A DNA stretch of 64,000 bases, taken from assembly GCA_009775355.1 (NCBI GenBank), contig VSPN01000006.1:1-64000 (forward strand), read 5' to 3'. The translations under genes were made by a program, and so were the position numbers. This stretch comes from Muribaculaceae bacterium (GTDB lineage: Bacteria > Bacteroidota > Bacteroidia > Bacteroidales > Muribaculaceae). Of this stretch, positions 35,670-44,477 are shown in pieces. Numbering within the stretch: the stretch's first letter is position 1; each line of letters starts with the position of its first letter. The notes under the pieces were generated by a model. That model did no database searches, was not told the DNA's origin, and worked only from the letters and a program-made list of their open reading frames with translations.

Positions 35670-36785
35670 ATGACATTGGAACATCTTCAGAATTACTGGT
35701 GGCTGCTGATCTCGGTGCTCGGGGGAATACTTGTCTTCCTGCTTTTCGTCCAGGGAGGGCAGTCCATGATATTCAGTGTCGGCGACACTGACTCAAGACG
35801 CGACAGAATGGTCGGCGCGCTCGGCAGCAAATGGGAACTCACATTCACGACTCTTGTCACGTTCGGAGGAGCGTTTTTTGCCTCTTTCCCGCTGTTCTAC
35901 TCCACGAGCTTCGGAGGCGCATACTGGCTCTGGATACTGATTCTTTTCAGTTTTGTGCTTCAGGCAGTGAGTTACGAATACCGCAAAAAAGGAGGTAACG
36001 TATACGGCACAAGCACCTACGATGCATTCCTTTTTGTCAATGGCTGCGTCGGATGCGTTCTTCTCGGAGTGGCTGTAGGCATGTTCTTCTTCGGAGCAGA
36101 TTTCACTGTGAACCGCGACAACATACTTTCCGCCGGATCACCGGTCATTTCCCGATGGGCTCCGACCCACGGCATCGAGGCCATCTGCGACTGGCGCAAC
36201 CTGCTTCTCGGCGTCACAGTCCTGTTTCTGGCCCGGATGCAGGCATGCCTGTACATGATGAACCGATTTGCGGACGACAACGGATTCTTCGACATCCTCA
36301 GACGCCGTGCATTTATAAACGGCGGTATATTTGTCGTAGCGTTCCTTGCCTTTGTAGCCGTATTGCTGACCGCATCAGGCTATGATGTGACAACTGCAGA
36401 CGGCATGAACGCGTCTGTGACAGAGGTGTCATACAAATATCTCCGAAATCTCGGCGAACTTCCATGGATTCCCGTCATTCTCGCCATCGGCGTTCTCCTT
36501 GTCCTTTACGGGTTGCTCCGGTCGGTGCTGTCAAGGCATTTCACAAGTGGCATATGGTACAGCGGCTCCGGGACATTCCTGACCGTTGTCGCGCTCTTCT
36601 GCATGGCAGGCTACGGAGACACTGCATTTATGCCTTCAGTCACCGACCCGATGAGTTCACTGACAATCCGCAACGCGTCATCGTCGGAATTCACACTTAC
36701 GGCCATGAGCTACGCATCGGTTTTCATACCATTTGTCATTGCCTATATCTGGTACGTGTGGAGCCGGATGGACAAGAAACCCTAA
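35670..36785 (+). CDS. cydB: Cytochrome bd ubiquinol oxidase subunit II
   Basis: A 371-residue integral membrane protein with about nine predicted segments, the partner of CydA in the bd oxidase. The start follows cydA by four bases. The downstream chromate transporter pair begins seven bases after its stop, so all belong to one transcript. Confidence 0.95.
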   Translation: MTLEHLQNYWWLLISVLGGILVFLLFVQGGQSMIFSVGDTDSRRDRMVGALGSKWELTFTTLVTFGGAFFASFPLFYSTSFGGAYWLWILILFSFVLQAVSYEYRKKGGNVYGTSTYDAFLFVNGCVGCVLLGVAVGMFFFGADFTVNRDNILSAGSPVISRWAPTHGIEAICDWRNLLLGVTVLFLARMQACLYMMNRFADDNGFFDILRRRAFINGGIFVVAFLAFVAVLLTASGYDVTTADGMNASVTEVSYKYLRNLGELPWIPVILAIGVLLVLYGLLRSVLSRHFTSGIWYSGSGTFLTVVALFCMAGYGDTAFMPSVTDPMSSLTIRNASSSEFTLTAMSYASVFIPFVIAYIWYVWSRMDKKP

Positions 36786-36792
36786 TAAAGAG

Positions 36793-37353
36793 ATGTATTG
36801 GCAATTGTTTGTAAGCTTTCTTAAGATCGGGGCATTCACATTCGGAGGCGGATGGGCGATGATCTCTATAATAGAACGCGAGATTGTGGAACGGCATAAC
36901 TGGATCGAGAAAGATGACTTTCTCGATCTTCTTGCCATAGCACAGTCGCTTCCTGGAATCCTTGCTGTCAATATAGCCACTGCCGTCGGCGACAAGCTCC
37001 GGGGCATGAAGGGGGGAATAGTTGCAGCGGCCGGCACGATATTGCCGTCGTTTCTGATCATACTGGCGATTGCTGGCTTTCTTACGCCCGACATGATAAA
37101 AAACAACAGGGTCATATCGGCAATATTCATGGGTATACGCCCGGCAGTAGTCGCCCTGATCATCGCTCCTGTCATCACGTCGGCACGTTCCGCCGGGCTG
37201 ACATGGAAGACGGTCTGGATTCCACTCGCTGTAGCACTGCTCATATCGTTCGATCTTGGATTCGTGTCAAACCCGATACTTTACATTATTCTCGGCGGAG
37301 CCGGAGGATTCCTCTGCTGGCGGATTCCTTCCCGGAGGCTCAATAAAAAATGA
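36793..37353 (+). CDS. Chromate transporter family protein, N-terminal-type half
   Basis: A 186-residue membrane protein with the CHR signature FLKIGAFTFGGGWAMISIIE near its N-terminus and about six membrane segments. A longer frame from 36733 overlaps cydB; the ATG at 36793 (MYWQLFVSF) fits the family start and the operon spacing. In short-chain CHR systems two half-size proteins form the transporter; substrates in gut bacteria are not established. It overlaps the second half gene by ATGA. Confidence 0.85.
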   Translation: MYWQLFVSFLKIGAFTFGGGWAMISIIEREIVERHNWIEKDDFLDLLAIAQSLPGILAVNIATAVGDKLRGMKGGIVAAAGTILPSFLIILAIAGFLTPDMIKNNRVISAIFMGIRPAVVALIIAPVITSARSAGLTWKTVWIPLAVALLISFDLGFVSNPILYIILGGAGGFLCWRIPSRRLNKK

Positions 37354-37973
37354 TTCTCGACATGGGCATATACTGGAAACTCATATGGGCCTACATCAAG
37401 ATAGGAATTTTCGGCTTCGGCGGCGGCTACGCCATGCTCTCGCTCGTAGAAAAGATTGTGGTGTCGGACAATGCATGGATTTCTGAACAGATGTTCACCG
37501 ATATCGTTGCGATATCTCAGATGACCCCCGGCCCGATCGGCATCAACTCCGCCACATATATAGGATTTGTGGCTCCGGGCAGCGTCAATCCCGCTCTCTC
37601 CGCCCCACTCTGGGGGCTGGCAGGTTCGGTTCTCGCCACACTTGCCGTGACCGTCCCGTCGTTCTTTCTTGTACTATACTGTTCGCACTTCATCAGGAAG
37701 CATCACGAGAGCGGAGTCATCAAAGGGATATTCTCCGGCCTTCGTCCGGTGGTGGTCGGTCTTATAGCATCGGCTGCCATAATGCTTATGAACGCCGCAA
37801 ACTTCAATCCGAACGACAAATCATGGCAGCTTGCCGCAAGCGTCATTATATGCGCTGCGGCTTTCTGTCTGGTATATTTCCCTATAAAACTAAGAAACAG
37901 GGTCATAAAGACTCATCCGATTCTTGTGATAATACTGGCCGGAATAACCGGCTATCTACTGTATGGAATATAA
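37350..37973 (+). CDS. Chromate transporter family protein, second half
   Basis: A 207-residue membrane protein paralogous to the preceding one, with the signature YIKIGIFGFGGGYAMLSLVE and MTPGPIGINSATYIGF. The pair corresponds to the two halves of a long-chain CHR transporter. The start overlaps the upstream stop (ATGA); another Met at residue 5 could serve. Its 3' end overlaps folC by 11 bases. Confidence 0.85.
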   Translation: MILDMGIYWKLIWAYIKIGIFGFGGGYAMLSLVEKIVVSDNAWISEQMFTDIVAISQMTPGPIGINSATYIGFVAPGSVNPALSAPLWGLAGSVLATLAVTVPSFFLVLYCSHFIRKHHESGVIKGIFSGLRPVVVGLIASAAIMLMNAANFNPNDKSWQLAASVIICAAAFCLVYFPIKLRNRVIKTHPILVIILAGITGYLLYGI

Positions 37974-39228
37974 TGAAGCCATAGACTGGCTGTTCGCACA
38001 GTTGCCGATGTTCTCGCGCGTGGGTGCCGCAGCCTACAAGCCCGGTCTTGAACGGAGCGAGGCACTCTCTCGCCATTTCGGAGATCCCCACCGCAGATGG
38101 AAAGCGATACACGTGGCCGGCACCAACGGCAAAGGAAGCGTGTCAAGCCTTATCGCCGCGACACTGCAGAGCCAGGGATACAAGACAGCTTTATATACAT
38201 CACCTCATCTTGTGGATTTCCGTGAACGCATGCGTGTCAACGGAGAAATGATACCCCGCGACAGAGTAGTCGATTTTGTCGAACGATGGAAAAACAGCGG
38301 CGACACCGGCGACCAGCCATCGTTTTTCGAGCTCACCATGATGATGGCTTTCGAATGGTTTGCCGATATGGACGTTGACTATGCAGTCATTGAAGTCGGC
38401 ATGGGCGGACGACTCGACTCGACCAATATCATCACTCCACTGCTGTCGGTGATAACCAACATTTCAAAAGACCACACACAGTTTCTCGGAGAGACTCTCG
38501 CGCAGATTGCATATGAGAAAGCCGGAATCATCAAACCGGGCATCCCGGCAGTGATCGGAGAGGCTGACAGCGAGACTGAGAATACGTTCCGCAGCAAAGC
38601 CGCCGCTGTCGGCGCACCTTTGCGAGAAGCCTATAGGGAGATCGACAACGAAGCCAACTTCTCGCTTGAATGCGGTCTTCACGGCGATTATCAGCAAAAA
38701 AATGTGAATACTGCCCGAGTCGCGATCGACGAGCTTCGTCGGCACGGAGTCTTGATAGACGATGAGTCTATACGCATCGGATTTCACGATGTCGAATCGC
38801 TGACAGGACTCAAAGGCCGCTGGACAGTATTGTCGGACAATCCGCTCGTCATATGCGACACAGGTCACAATGAGGCTGGGCTGAAATATAATCTGCGTCA
38901 GCTTGCGAAATTACGGTCTGAAAGGAGCGGTGCCAAATTTAGGTTCGTCATCGGGTTTGTGGCCGATAAGGACGTGCCCCACATTCTGCCGATGTTTCCA
39001 GAAGATGCTCTCTATTATGTCAGTCAGGCGCAGATTCCACGGGCAATGAAATGGAAGGAACTACTGGAACACTGCAGATCGCTCGGTCTTGAAGCCAAAG
39101 GATATCCTTGCGTCCGGGCCGCTTTCGAGGCTGCTAAAAAGGAGGCATCGCCACAAGACATAATCTACATAGGAGGCAGCACATTCATTGTCGCCGATTT
39201 CTTCTCGACAGACAAGAAAGAGATCTGA
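37963..39228 (+). CDS. folC: Folylpolyglutamate/dihydrofolate synthase
   Basis: A 421-residue Mur-ligase-type enzyme that adds glutamate to folates (and dihydropteroate in bifunctional members). The P-loop AGTNGKGSVSSL (about residues 49-60), SPHLVDFRERM and the C-terminal Rossmann-like domain (DTGHNEAGLKYN) are present. It overlaps the chromate transporter gene and ends the operon; a strong hairpin terminator follows. Confidence 0.95.
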   Translation: MEYNEAIDWLFAQLPMFSRVGAAAYKPGLERSEALSRHFGDPHRRWKAIHVAGTNGKGSVSSLIAATLQSQGYKTALYTSPHLVDFRERMRVNGEMIPRDRVVDFVERWKNSGDTGDQPSFFELTMMMAFEWFADMDVDYAVIEVGMGGRLDSTNIITPLLSVITNISKDHTQFLGETLAQIAYEKAGIIKPGIPAVIGEADSETENTFRSKAAAVGAPLREAYREIDNEANFSLECGLHGDYQQKNVNTARVAIDELRRHGVLIDDESIRIGFHDVESLTGLKGRWTVLSDNPLVICDTGHNEAGLKYNLRQLAKLRSERSGAKFRFVIGFVADKDVPHILPMFPEDALYYVSQAQIPRAMKWKELLEHCRSLGLEAKGYPCVRAAFEAAKKEASPQDIIYIGGSTFIVADFFSTDKKEI

Positions 39229-39249
39229 TATCAAAGACCCGGATAATAC

Positions 39250-39302
39250 ATATAAATACAACCGGGGCGAAACTATGTCGTTTGCCCCGGTTGTATTTAT
39301 AT
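39250..39302. terminator. Bidirectional terminator between folC and the RNase G/E gene
   Basis: A long stem of about 23 pairs with one bulged G (39250-39273 with 39280-39302) and a six-base loop. The AT-rich outer pairs serve as T-tracts on both strands. Confidence 0.9.
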
Positions 39303-39317
39303 GACATGTGTCATGTT

Positions 39318-40949
39318 TCAGTTTTCTTCATTATCCTTGTCTCTGTTTTTCGCTCTCAGTCGGTTTTTGCTCTGACTTGAGTTTATGTCGCTTTCCTCTT
39401 TGACATCTATCTCCTTGCCTTCGGTATCAAGCACTTTGTACTGCAGATATGCAAGCGACTCATCGGCTATGACCTTGAAGCCTCGGCCATATTTGCGCTT
39501 CCACTTGCCGTAAAGCGAGAAAACCCCTTTCTTGACGTAAGCCTCGACAAACGGATGGATATACATATTGAACTTCCTGACCTTGAGATGCTCGACAAGA
39601 TACTCGATCTTTTCTTCGAGTTTGTCGGTGAACAGAATCGAGGCCTGCACCTCTCCCTTTCCGAAGCAAGACGGACAGGACTCATGCGTCGTTATGTCGA
39701 GCACCGGGCGCACTCTCTGCCTTGTGATCTGCATCAGGCCGAATTTACTGAGAGGAAGAATATTGTGACGGGCACGGTCATTGGCCATCACTTCCTTCAT
39801 GTGATCATAGAGCTGCTGGCGGTGCTCAGCCTTGCCCATGTCGATGAAGTCCACGACTATTATACCGCCCATATCGCGGAGCCGAAGCTGCCTTGCAATC
39901 TCGTCTGCAGCCTTCAGATTGACATCAAGGGCGTTAGACTCCTGATCAGGGCATGCCTTGCTTCTGTTGCCTGAATTCACATCTATGACATGAAGAGCTT
40001 CGGTGCTCTCGATGATCAGATAAGCACCGGAACGGAACGACACAGTCTTGCCGAAACTGCTCTTGATCTGACGCGTGATATTGAAGTTGTCGAAAATCGG
40101 CGTATCTTTCGAATAAAGTCTGACAATCTCTTTATTCTCGGGTGATATGAGAGCCACATAATTCTGTATCTGCGTGAATGTCTCCGCATGATTTACATAT
40201 ATGTTCTCGAAATTCGGACTGAACATGTCGCGAATGACGCTTACCGCCCTTGAGTCTTCTTCATAAATCAGGGTAGGCGACTTGCTGCGCTGCATCTTGG
40301 CCACAGACTCCTCCCAGTTCTTCAGGAGGGTGCGGAGTTCGTTGTTCAGTTCGGCTACGCGTTTGTTTTCCGCCGATGTGCGTACTATCACGCTGAAGCC
40401 TTTGGGCTTTATGCTCCCGATAAGCTGACGGAGTCTTATCTTCTCTTCGGTCGATTTGATTTTCTGCGATACGGAAATCTTGTCGCCAAAAGGCATCAGG
40501 ACCATGTAGCGGCCTGTGAATGAGATTTCCGTTGTCAGTCGTGGGCCTTTGGATGAGATCGGCTCCTTGGCTATCTGCACAAGGAGCTGTTGTCCCGGCT
40601 GAAGCACAGACTGTATTGTCCCCTGCTTGGGTATGTCGGGCTGCAGCTTCTGGCGGGATATGGACGGTACCCGCTTCTTGTCCTTGAAAGCCTCCTCAAG
40701 AAAAGAGGCATAAGAACTGAACTGGGCACCGAGATCAAGATAATGAAGAAAAGCGTCCTTTTCATAGCCGACATCCACGAATGCGGCATTAAGTCCCGGC
40801 ATTATCTTCTTCACTTTGGCCAGATAGAGATCACCGACGGCATATGCTATGTTGCGGCTTTCTTTCTGGAGCGAGACAAGGCGGGAGTCCTCAAGAAGGG
40901 CGATCGATATCTCCTCCTGACTGACGTCTACTACTAATTCGCTTTTCAT
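39318..40949 (-). CDS. rng: Ribonuclease E/G family endoribonuclease
   Basis: A 543-residue RNA-cleaving enzyme close to RNase G in size. It has an N-terminal S1-like RNA-binding domain interrupted by a sub-domain, an RNase H-like and DNase I-like catalytic core with DVNSGN and VDFIDMG, and a zinc-link motif CPSCFGKG. A charged C-terminal tail (about 25 residues) is too short for an RNase E scaffold. It follows the HU/COX24-like pair on the same strand after a hairpin terminator. Confidence 0.93.
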   Translation of the reverse strand: MKSELVVDVSQEEISIALLEDSRLVSLQKESRNIAYAVGDLYLAKVKKIMPGLNAAFVDVGYEKDAFLHYLDLGAQFSSYASFLEEAFKDKKRVPSISRQKLQPDIPKQGTIQSVLQPGQQLLVQIAKEPISSKGPRLTTEISFTGRYMVLMPFGDKISVSQKIKSTEEKIRLRQLIGSIKPKGFSVIVRTSAENKRVAELNNELRTLLKNWEESVAKMQRSKSPTLIYEEDSRAVSVIRDMFSPNFENIYVNHAETFTQIQNYVALISPENKEIVRLYSKDTPIFDNFNITRQIKSSFGKTVSFRSGAYLIIESTEALHVIDVNSGNRSKACPDQESNALDVNLKAADEIARQLRLRDMGGIIVVDFIDMGKAEHRQQLYDHMKEVMANDRARHNILPLSKFGLMQITRQRVRPVLDITTHESCPSCFGKGEVQASILFTDKLEEKIEYLVEHLKVRKFNMYIHPFVEAYVKKGVFSLYGKWKRKYGRGFKVIADESLAYLQYKVLDTEGKEIDVKEESDINSSQSKNRLRAKNRDKDNEEN

Positions 40950-41011
40950 AAAGAGTTAAAAATGTCGTGCGGCGCACAGAAAACCCGTAGCGGCGCACCG
41001 GATACAAATTA

Positions 41012-41061
41012 AAAAGAACAAACTCCCGCATGCCGGAGGCAATGGTTCGGTTTGTTCTTTT
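41012..41061 (-). terminator. Terminator of the HU / COX24-like genes
   Basis: A perfect 12-base stem (41012-41023 with 41050-41061) surrounds an inner TGCC/GGCA hairpin; on the minus strand it ends in a T-tract (TTTTT). It lies upstream of the RNase gene. Confidence 0.8.
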
Positions 41062-41079
41062 ATCGGCAGGGAGTCTACA

Positions 41080-41105
41080 GGGTTATACTTGACGAACCAT
41101 AACCC
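41080..41105. repeat. Small hairpin
   Basis: GGGTTAT (41080-41086) is matched by ATAACCC (41099-41105), just downstream of the COX24-like gene. It may help stop transcription; no T-tract is seen. Confidence 0.4.
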
Positions 41106-41139
41106 CTTGCCGCGTCTCAACGCAAATGAGGAAATATGC

Positions 41140-41229
41140 TTATTTCTTCTTATGACGGTTTTTTCTCAGTCTTTTCTTGCGTTTGTGAGTAGCCATCTTG
41201 TGGCCTTTTCTCTTCTTTCCGCTGGGCAT
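41140..41229 (-). CDS. COX24/AURKAIP1-domain very small ribosome-associated protein
   Basis: A 29-residue, extremely basic protein (starts MPSGKKRKGHKMATHKRKKR, ends in KKK) on the minus strand, too short for most gene finders. It matches the small AURKAIP1/COX24-type proteins of Bacteroidota, related to mitochondrial mS38 and similar to the mycobacterial small-subunit protein bS22 near the decoding centre. A ribosomal role is thus likely, by family. It sits between HU and the RNase G/E gene and is probably cotranscribed with HU. Confidence 0.82.
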   Translation of the reverse strand: MPSGKKRKGHKMATHKRKKRLRKNRHKKK

Positions 41230-41298
41230 AATTGTTATTTTTATTGATTAAACGGTTTAGCTTCGATCATATCCGCATTAGTGATCTGTCTCGGCTTA

Positions 41299-41574
41299 TT
41301 ACTTTTTGACTGCGTCAAGGAACACTTTCGAGGGCTTGAATGTGGGAACCTTGTGCGCCGGAATCTTGATAGTTGTGTTGCGAGAGATGTTTCTTGCTGT
41401 CTTTTCTTTACGGGTCTTTACAGTGAAACTTCCGAATCCACGGAGATACACGTTATTGCCGTTAGCCATGGAGTCCTTGACAACTTCCATGAATTTCTCA
41501 ACAGTAGCCAGCACGGCAGCCTTTTCAAGGCCGGTGCTACGTGAAATTTCAGTTACTATTTCTGCCTTTGTCAT
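41299..41574 (-). CDS. HU-family DNA-binding protein
   Basis: A 91-residue nucleoid protein that binds and bends DNA as a dimer. It has the N-terminal helical pair (MTKAEIVTEI) and the DNA-binding beta-arm with GFGSFTVKTRKEK and the intercalating Pro in IPAHKVPTFKPSK. Its length is typical. It stands upstream of the COX24-like gene with a short spacer. The 245-base region upstream shows a near -7 (TTACTTTG on the minus strand at 41614-41621). Confidence 0.96.
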   Translation of the reverse strand: MTKAEIVTEISRSTGLEKAAVLATVEKFMEVVKDSMANGNNVYLRGFGSFTVKTRKEKTARNISRNTTIKIPAHKVPTFKPSKVFLDAVKK

Positions 41575-41819
41575 TTTTATAGATCTGTTAAAAGATTTGT
41601 CAGGTCATTACCCCAAAGTAATCCTGTCCCCGGCGGATTTTTGTCCGCAAAGGCTGAGTAAAGTAAATATGATTCAACCATTTGCAATACATATCAGAGT
41701 ATTATCCAATGGCTCTGACATATTTTGCAATGCAAATATCGTAATTTTTTTTGAATTAATCACAATTTCAGACAGATATTTAATAATTTTAGGCATTTTT
41801 GAGGCATTTCATAAGGGAT

Positions 41820-42422
41820 TCACACCTCCGTCGTCTCGATCATGATCCCCTCTACTTTCGAGAGTCTGCCTGTCAGTTCAGTTTCCAGATCGAGCGGAAA
41901 TTCCACAACAGCATGACACATGTTGTCAAACGTCTTGCTGACGATCGTGACTTCCGGATTCTTGATGATCCGCATCACGCTGTCGGCCGTCTCATATGAG
42001 AACTCCAGCCCGAGCCGGCGCATCTGACGGCATTCCTTTCGCCCTGCCTCCTCAAGAGCCAGACGCGCCGCCTCGCGATAGGCAGAGATAAGACCGGATG
42101 TGCCGAGTTTGATTCCCCCGAAATATCTCACCACCACCACCAGCACATCCGTAAGTTCCATGCTGTTGATCTGGCCGAGAATCGGTTTGCCCGCCGTGCC
42201 CGACGGCTCTCCGTTGTCGTTGAGCTGCCACTCTTTACGATCTGGCCCGATCATGTATGCCCAGCAGACATGACGTGCGTCATGATACCGGTTCTGATAT
42301 TCCTTTATCTCCGCCTTCGCCGCGTCGGCCGATGAGACGGGCAACGCGAACGAAAGAAACCGGCTCATCTTTTCAGTATAACGCGATGAGCCGGCATTCT
42401 CTATTGTATAGTACTTGTCCAA
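41820..42422 (-). CDS. YigZ / IMPACT-family protein (UPF0029)
   Basis: A 200-residue protein with an N-terminal UPF0029 domain (DNGEPSGTAGKPIL) and a C-terminal YigZ-type domain. Family members are linked to translation regulation and protein-fold similar to ribosomal protein S5/EF-G; the activity in bacteria is not well defined. It precedes no gene in an operon that I can show; the DJ-1 gene lies 53 bases away on the same strand, upstream. Confidence 0.9.
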   Translation of the reverse strand: MDKYYTIENAGSSRYTEKMSRFLSFALPVSSADAAKAEIKEYQNRYHDARHVCWAYMIGPDRKEWQLNDNGEPSGTAGKPILGQINSMELTDVLVVVVRYFGGIKLGTSGLISAYREAARLALEEAGRKECRQMRRLGLEFSYETADSVMRIIKNPEVTIVSKTFDNMCHAVVEFPLDLETELTGRLSKVEGIMIETTEV

Positions 42423-42475
42423 ATTATTTCTGATTTACCGGGAAAACCGATCGGTCTGCTGACCGGAAATTCTCA

Positions 42476-43066
42476 CTAACCGAAAATGTTGTCGGGGTTT
42501 TCAGTGCTCTTGGGATAGAACAGCATCTGGTTGGCGATGTTGAACATCTTTTCCTCGCCGAGTTCTTTCTCGACTATGGCGAGAGCCCATTTCAGTGCCG
42601 AGGCGGGGCCGTTGCCGAGCACAAATTTACCGTCGCACACCACACGAGCGTCAATGTGTTCGGCTCCGGTCATACGGTCTTCGAATCCCGGATAACATGT
42701 GGCCTTGTGGCCTTTGAGCAGGCCTTCTTCTCCAAGCACTACAGCGGGAGCGGCGCATATTGCCGCAATGCGTCCGCTCTCAGACTCTGCCTGACGTCTG
42801 AGCAGACCGACCAACGGAGCGAAGTCGTGCAGGTTGTCGGCACCGGGGAGACCGCCGGGCAGAATCAACCATGCGGGATCAGTAAAATGCGTGGAGTCAT
42901 AGAGGACATCGGCCTTGACAGTGATGCCATGCGTTCCCGTCACGAGTTGCGACGAAGTTATGGAAACAGTTTTGACATTAATGCCTGCGCGACGCAGCAC
43001 ATCGACCGCGGTAAGGGCCTCCACCTCTTCAAATCCATCGGCCAGAAACAAAAACGATTCTTTCAT
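42476..43066 (-). CDS. DJ-1/PfpI-family protein
   Basis: A 196-residue DJ-1/ThiJ-type protein with the nucleophilic Cys in AAICAAPAVV after the strand-turn elbow, Glu in the N-terminal strand (FEEVEALT), and a short dimer interface. Family activities include protein deglycase/glyoxalase III and chaperone roles; the exact one is not shown here. The shared 19-base motif lies 21 bases 5' of its start. Confidence 0.92.
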   Translation of the reverse strand: MKESFLFLADGFEEVEALTAVDVLRRAGINVKTVSITSSQLVTGTHGITVKADVLYDSTHFTDPAWLILPGGLPGADNLHDFAPLVGLLRRQAESESGRIAAICAAPAVVLGEEGLLKGHKATCYPGFEDRMTGAEHIDARVVCDGKFVLGNGPASALKWALAIVEKELGEEKMFNIANQMLFYPKSTENPDNIFG

Positions 43067-43087
43067 AATGCATAAGTTTATTTAATC

Positions 43088-43106
43088 TAAGTGCCTGTTT
43101 AATTAA
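43088..43106 (-). promoter_or_regulatory. Shared 5' motif, copy 3
   Basis: The plus strand reads TAAGTGCCTGTTTAATTAA, two to three bases from the consensus, 21 bases 5' of the DJ-1 start and reading toward it. Confidence 0.4.
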
Positions 43107-43325
43107 ATGTTACCGTCAAGGCGTTCAGACGGTAATATTTCTCATCTATTCAAGTTTTTTGCAATTGTTTTACAATTCCACAAGAGCCAGTCCGGTTCTG
43201 ATGCCACCGCCAGTCTCGTTTATCTTGTCCGCTTTTCAACCTGTCCTTCTGTTGTGTACGTAAAGTGCACTCCATCGTCACATGTCAAAAATCATCGCAA
43301 GCTATCCGACCTGACAGCAACATTA

Positions 43326-43344
43326 TTATTAAACAAGCTCCTGA
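43326..43344 (+). promoter_or_regulatory. Shared 5' motif, copy 4
   Basis: The plus strand reads TTATTAAACAAGCTCCTGA, reverse complement of the consensus with one or two changes. It lies 149 bases 5' of apbE and reads toward it. Confidence 0.4.
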
Positions 43345-43493
43345 TTCTTTGGATTACATTTTTGTTTTTACGTTTCGTAAATTTAACTATTTTTCTTATT
43401 TTTACAAAACGATCAAGCAGTTTTTGCGTGATTTACTGTTCATATGGTGCAGAATCATGGTTTTCACCACTGTGCACCAACAAAGCCAATCAT

Positions 43494-44477
43494 ATGAATT
43501 TCACCAAAGCAGCCACAGCTACGCTCGCCGCCACCATTCTCCTCACCTCCTGTGCCAAAGATGAATACCGACGTGATGAGGGGATGGTATGGCATACCTC
43601 TTACCATATCTCCTACAGATCAGCCTGCGACATGACCGACAGTATTGTCGCGGTCTTCAGGGAAGTGGGCGGTTCGCTCAACGTATTCGACCCCCAATCG
43701 CTGGCAAGCAGGGTCAACACATCGGACTCGATCGACATTGACGACAATTACACGCGAGTCTACGATATGTCGCGTAAAATCAACCGGATCACGGACGGAG
43801 CGTTCGATCCGACGCTCGGACCGCTCATAACGGCATGGGGATTCGGCAAGGGACATTCGCCGACACAAGACACGCTCCGAATCGATTCACTTCTCAATAT
43901 TACAGGTCTGGACAAGACTCGCCTTTCAGGAAGAATGCTTGTGAAAGGAGACCGAAGAATTGAATTCAACTATTCGGCCATAGCCAAAGGATTCGGCTGC
44001 GACAAGGTGGGCGAAATGCTTTCTCGCAACGGAGTGACTGACTATCTTGTCGAGATCGGAGGCGAGATATATTGTTCGGGCAAATCTCCTTCTGGTGGAA
44101 AATGGCGTATATCTGTTGACCGTCCGGTTATGTCGGATTCGTTGATACATGAATCACAGTGCATTGTGGAACTGACTGGGAAAGGACTCGCGACATCGGG
44201 CAATTACCGCAACTTCCGCCGGGATGCCGCCGGCACATACGGACACACCATATCCGCTTTGACAGGACGCCCGGCGAGAACAGATGTGCTGAGCGCAAGC
44301 GTGATCGCACCCACCGCCATGGAGGCCGATGCCCTCGCCACAGCAATGATGGCTATGGGATCAGAGAAGGCCGAACAGCTTGCATCTGCCCAGGGAATGG
44401 CTGTCATGCTTGTGCTGTCAGACTCGACGGTGTGGACGTCAGACGCATTCAATGGCGCAATAGTTTCGGTGCCCTGA
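43494..44477 (+). CDS. apbE: FAD:protein FMN transferase (ApbE), lipoprotein
   Basis: A 327-residue exported enzyme that attaches FMN to Thr/Ser of target flavoproteins, for example subunits of the Na+-NQR or Rnf complexes. A lipoprotein signal (LLTSC, Cys near residue 18) precedes the ApbE domain with the metal/FAD motif PTAMEADALATAMMAMG near the C-terminus. A longer frame reaches back to 43107, but the ATG at 43494 starts at the signal peptide, so I choose it. Its 3' end overlaps the convergent patatin gene by 29 bases. Confidence 0.92.
   Translation: MNFTKAATATLAATILLTSCAKDEYRRDEGMVWHTSYHISYRSACDMTDSIVAVFREVGGSLNVFDPQSLASRVNTSDSIDIDDNYTRVYDMSRKINRITDGAFDPTLGPLITAWGFGKGHSPTQDTLRIDSLLNITGLDKTRLSGRMLVKGDRRIEFNYSAIAKGFGCDKVGEMLSRNGVTDYLVEIGGEIYCSGKSPSGGKWRISVDRPVMSDSLIHESQCIVELTGKGLATSGNYRNFRRDAAGTYGHTISALTGRPARTDVLSASVIAPTAMEADALATAMMAMGSEKAEQLASAQGMAVMLVLSDSTVWTSDAFNGAIVSVP

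Larger units (their letters stand above)
43067..43493. other. Divergent intergenic region between DJ-1 and apbE
   Basis: This 427-base stretch contains two copies of the shared 19-base motif (43088-43106, toward DJ-1; 43326-43344, toward apbE), a hairpin TTACCGTC/GACGGTAA (43110-43117 with 43128-43135), and a TTTACG/CGTAAA palindrome (43367-43381). No clean -7/-33 promoter is visible. No gene is supported. Confidence 0.6.
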
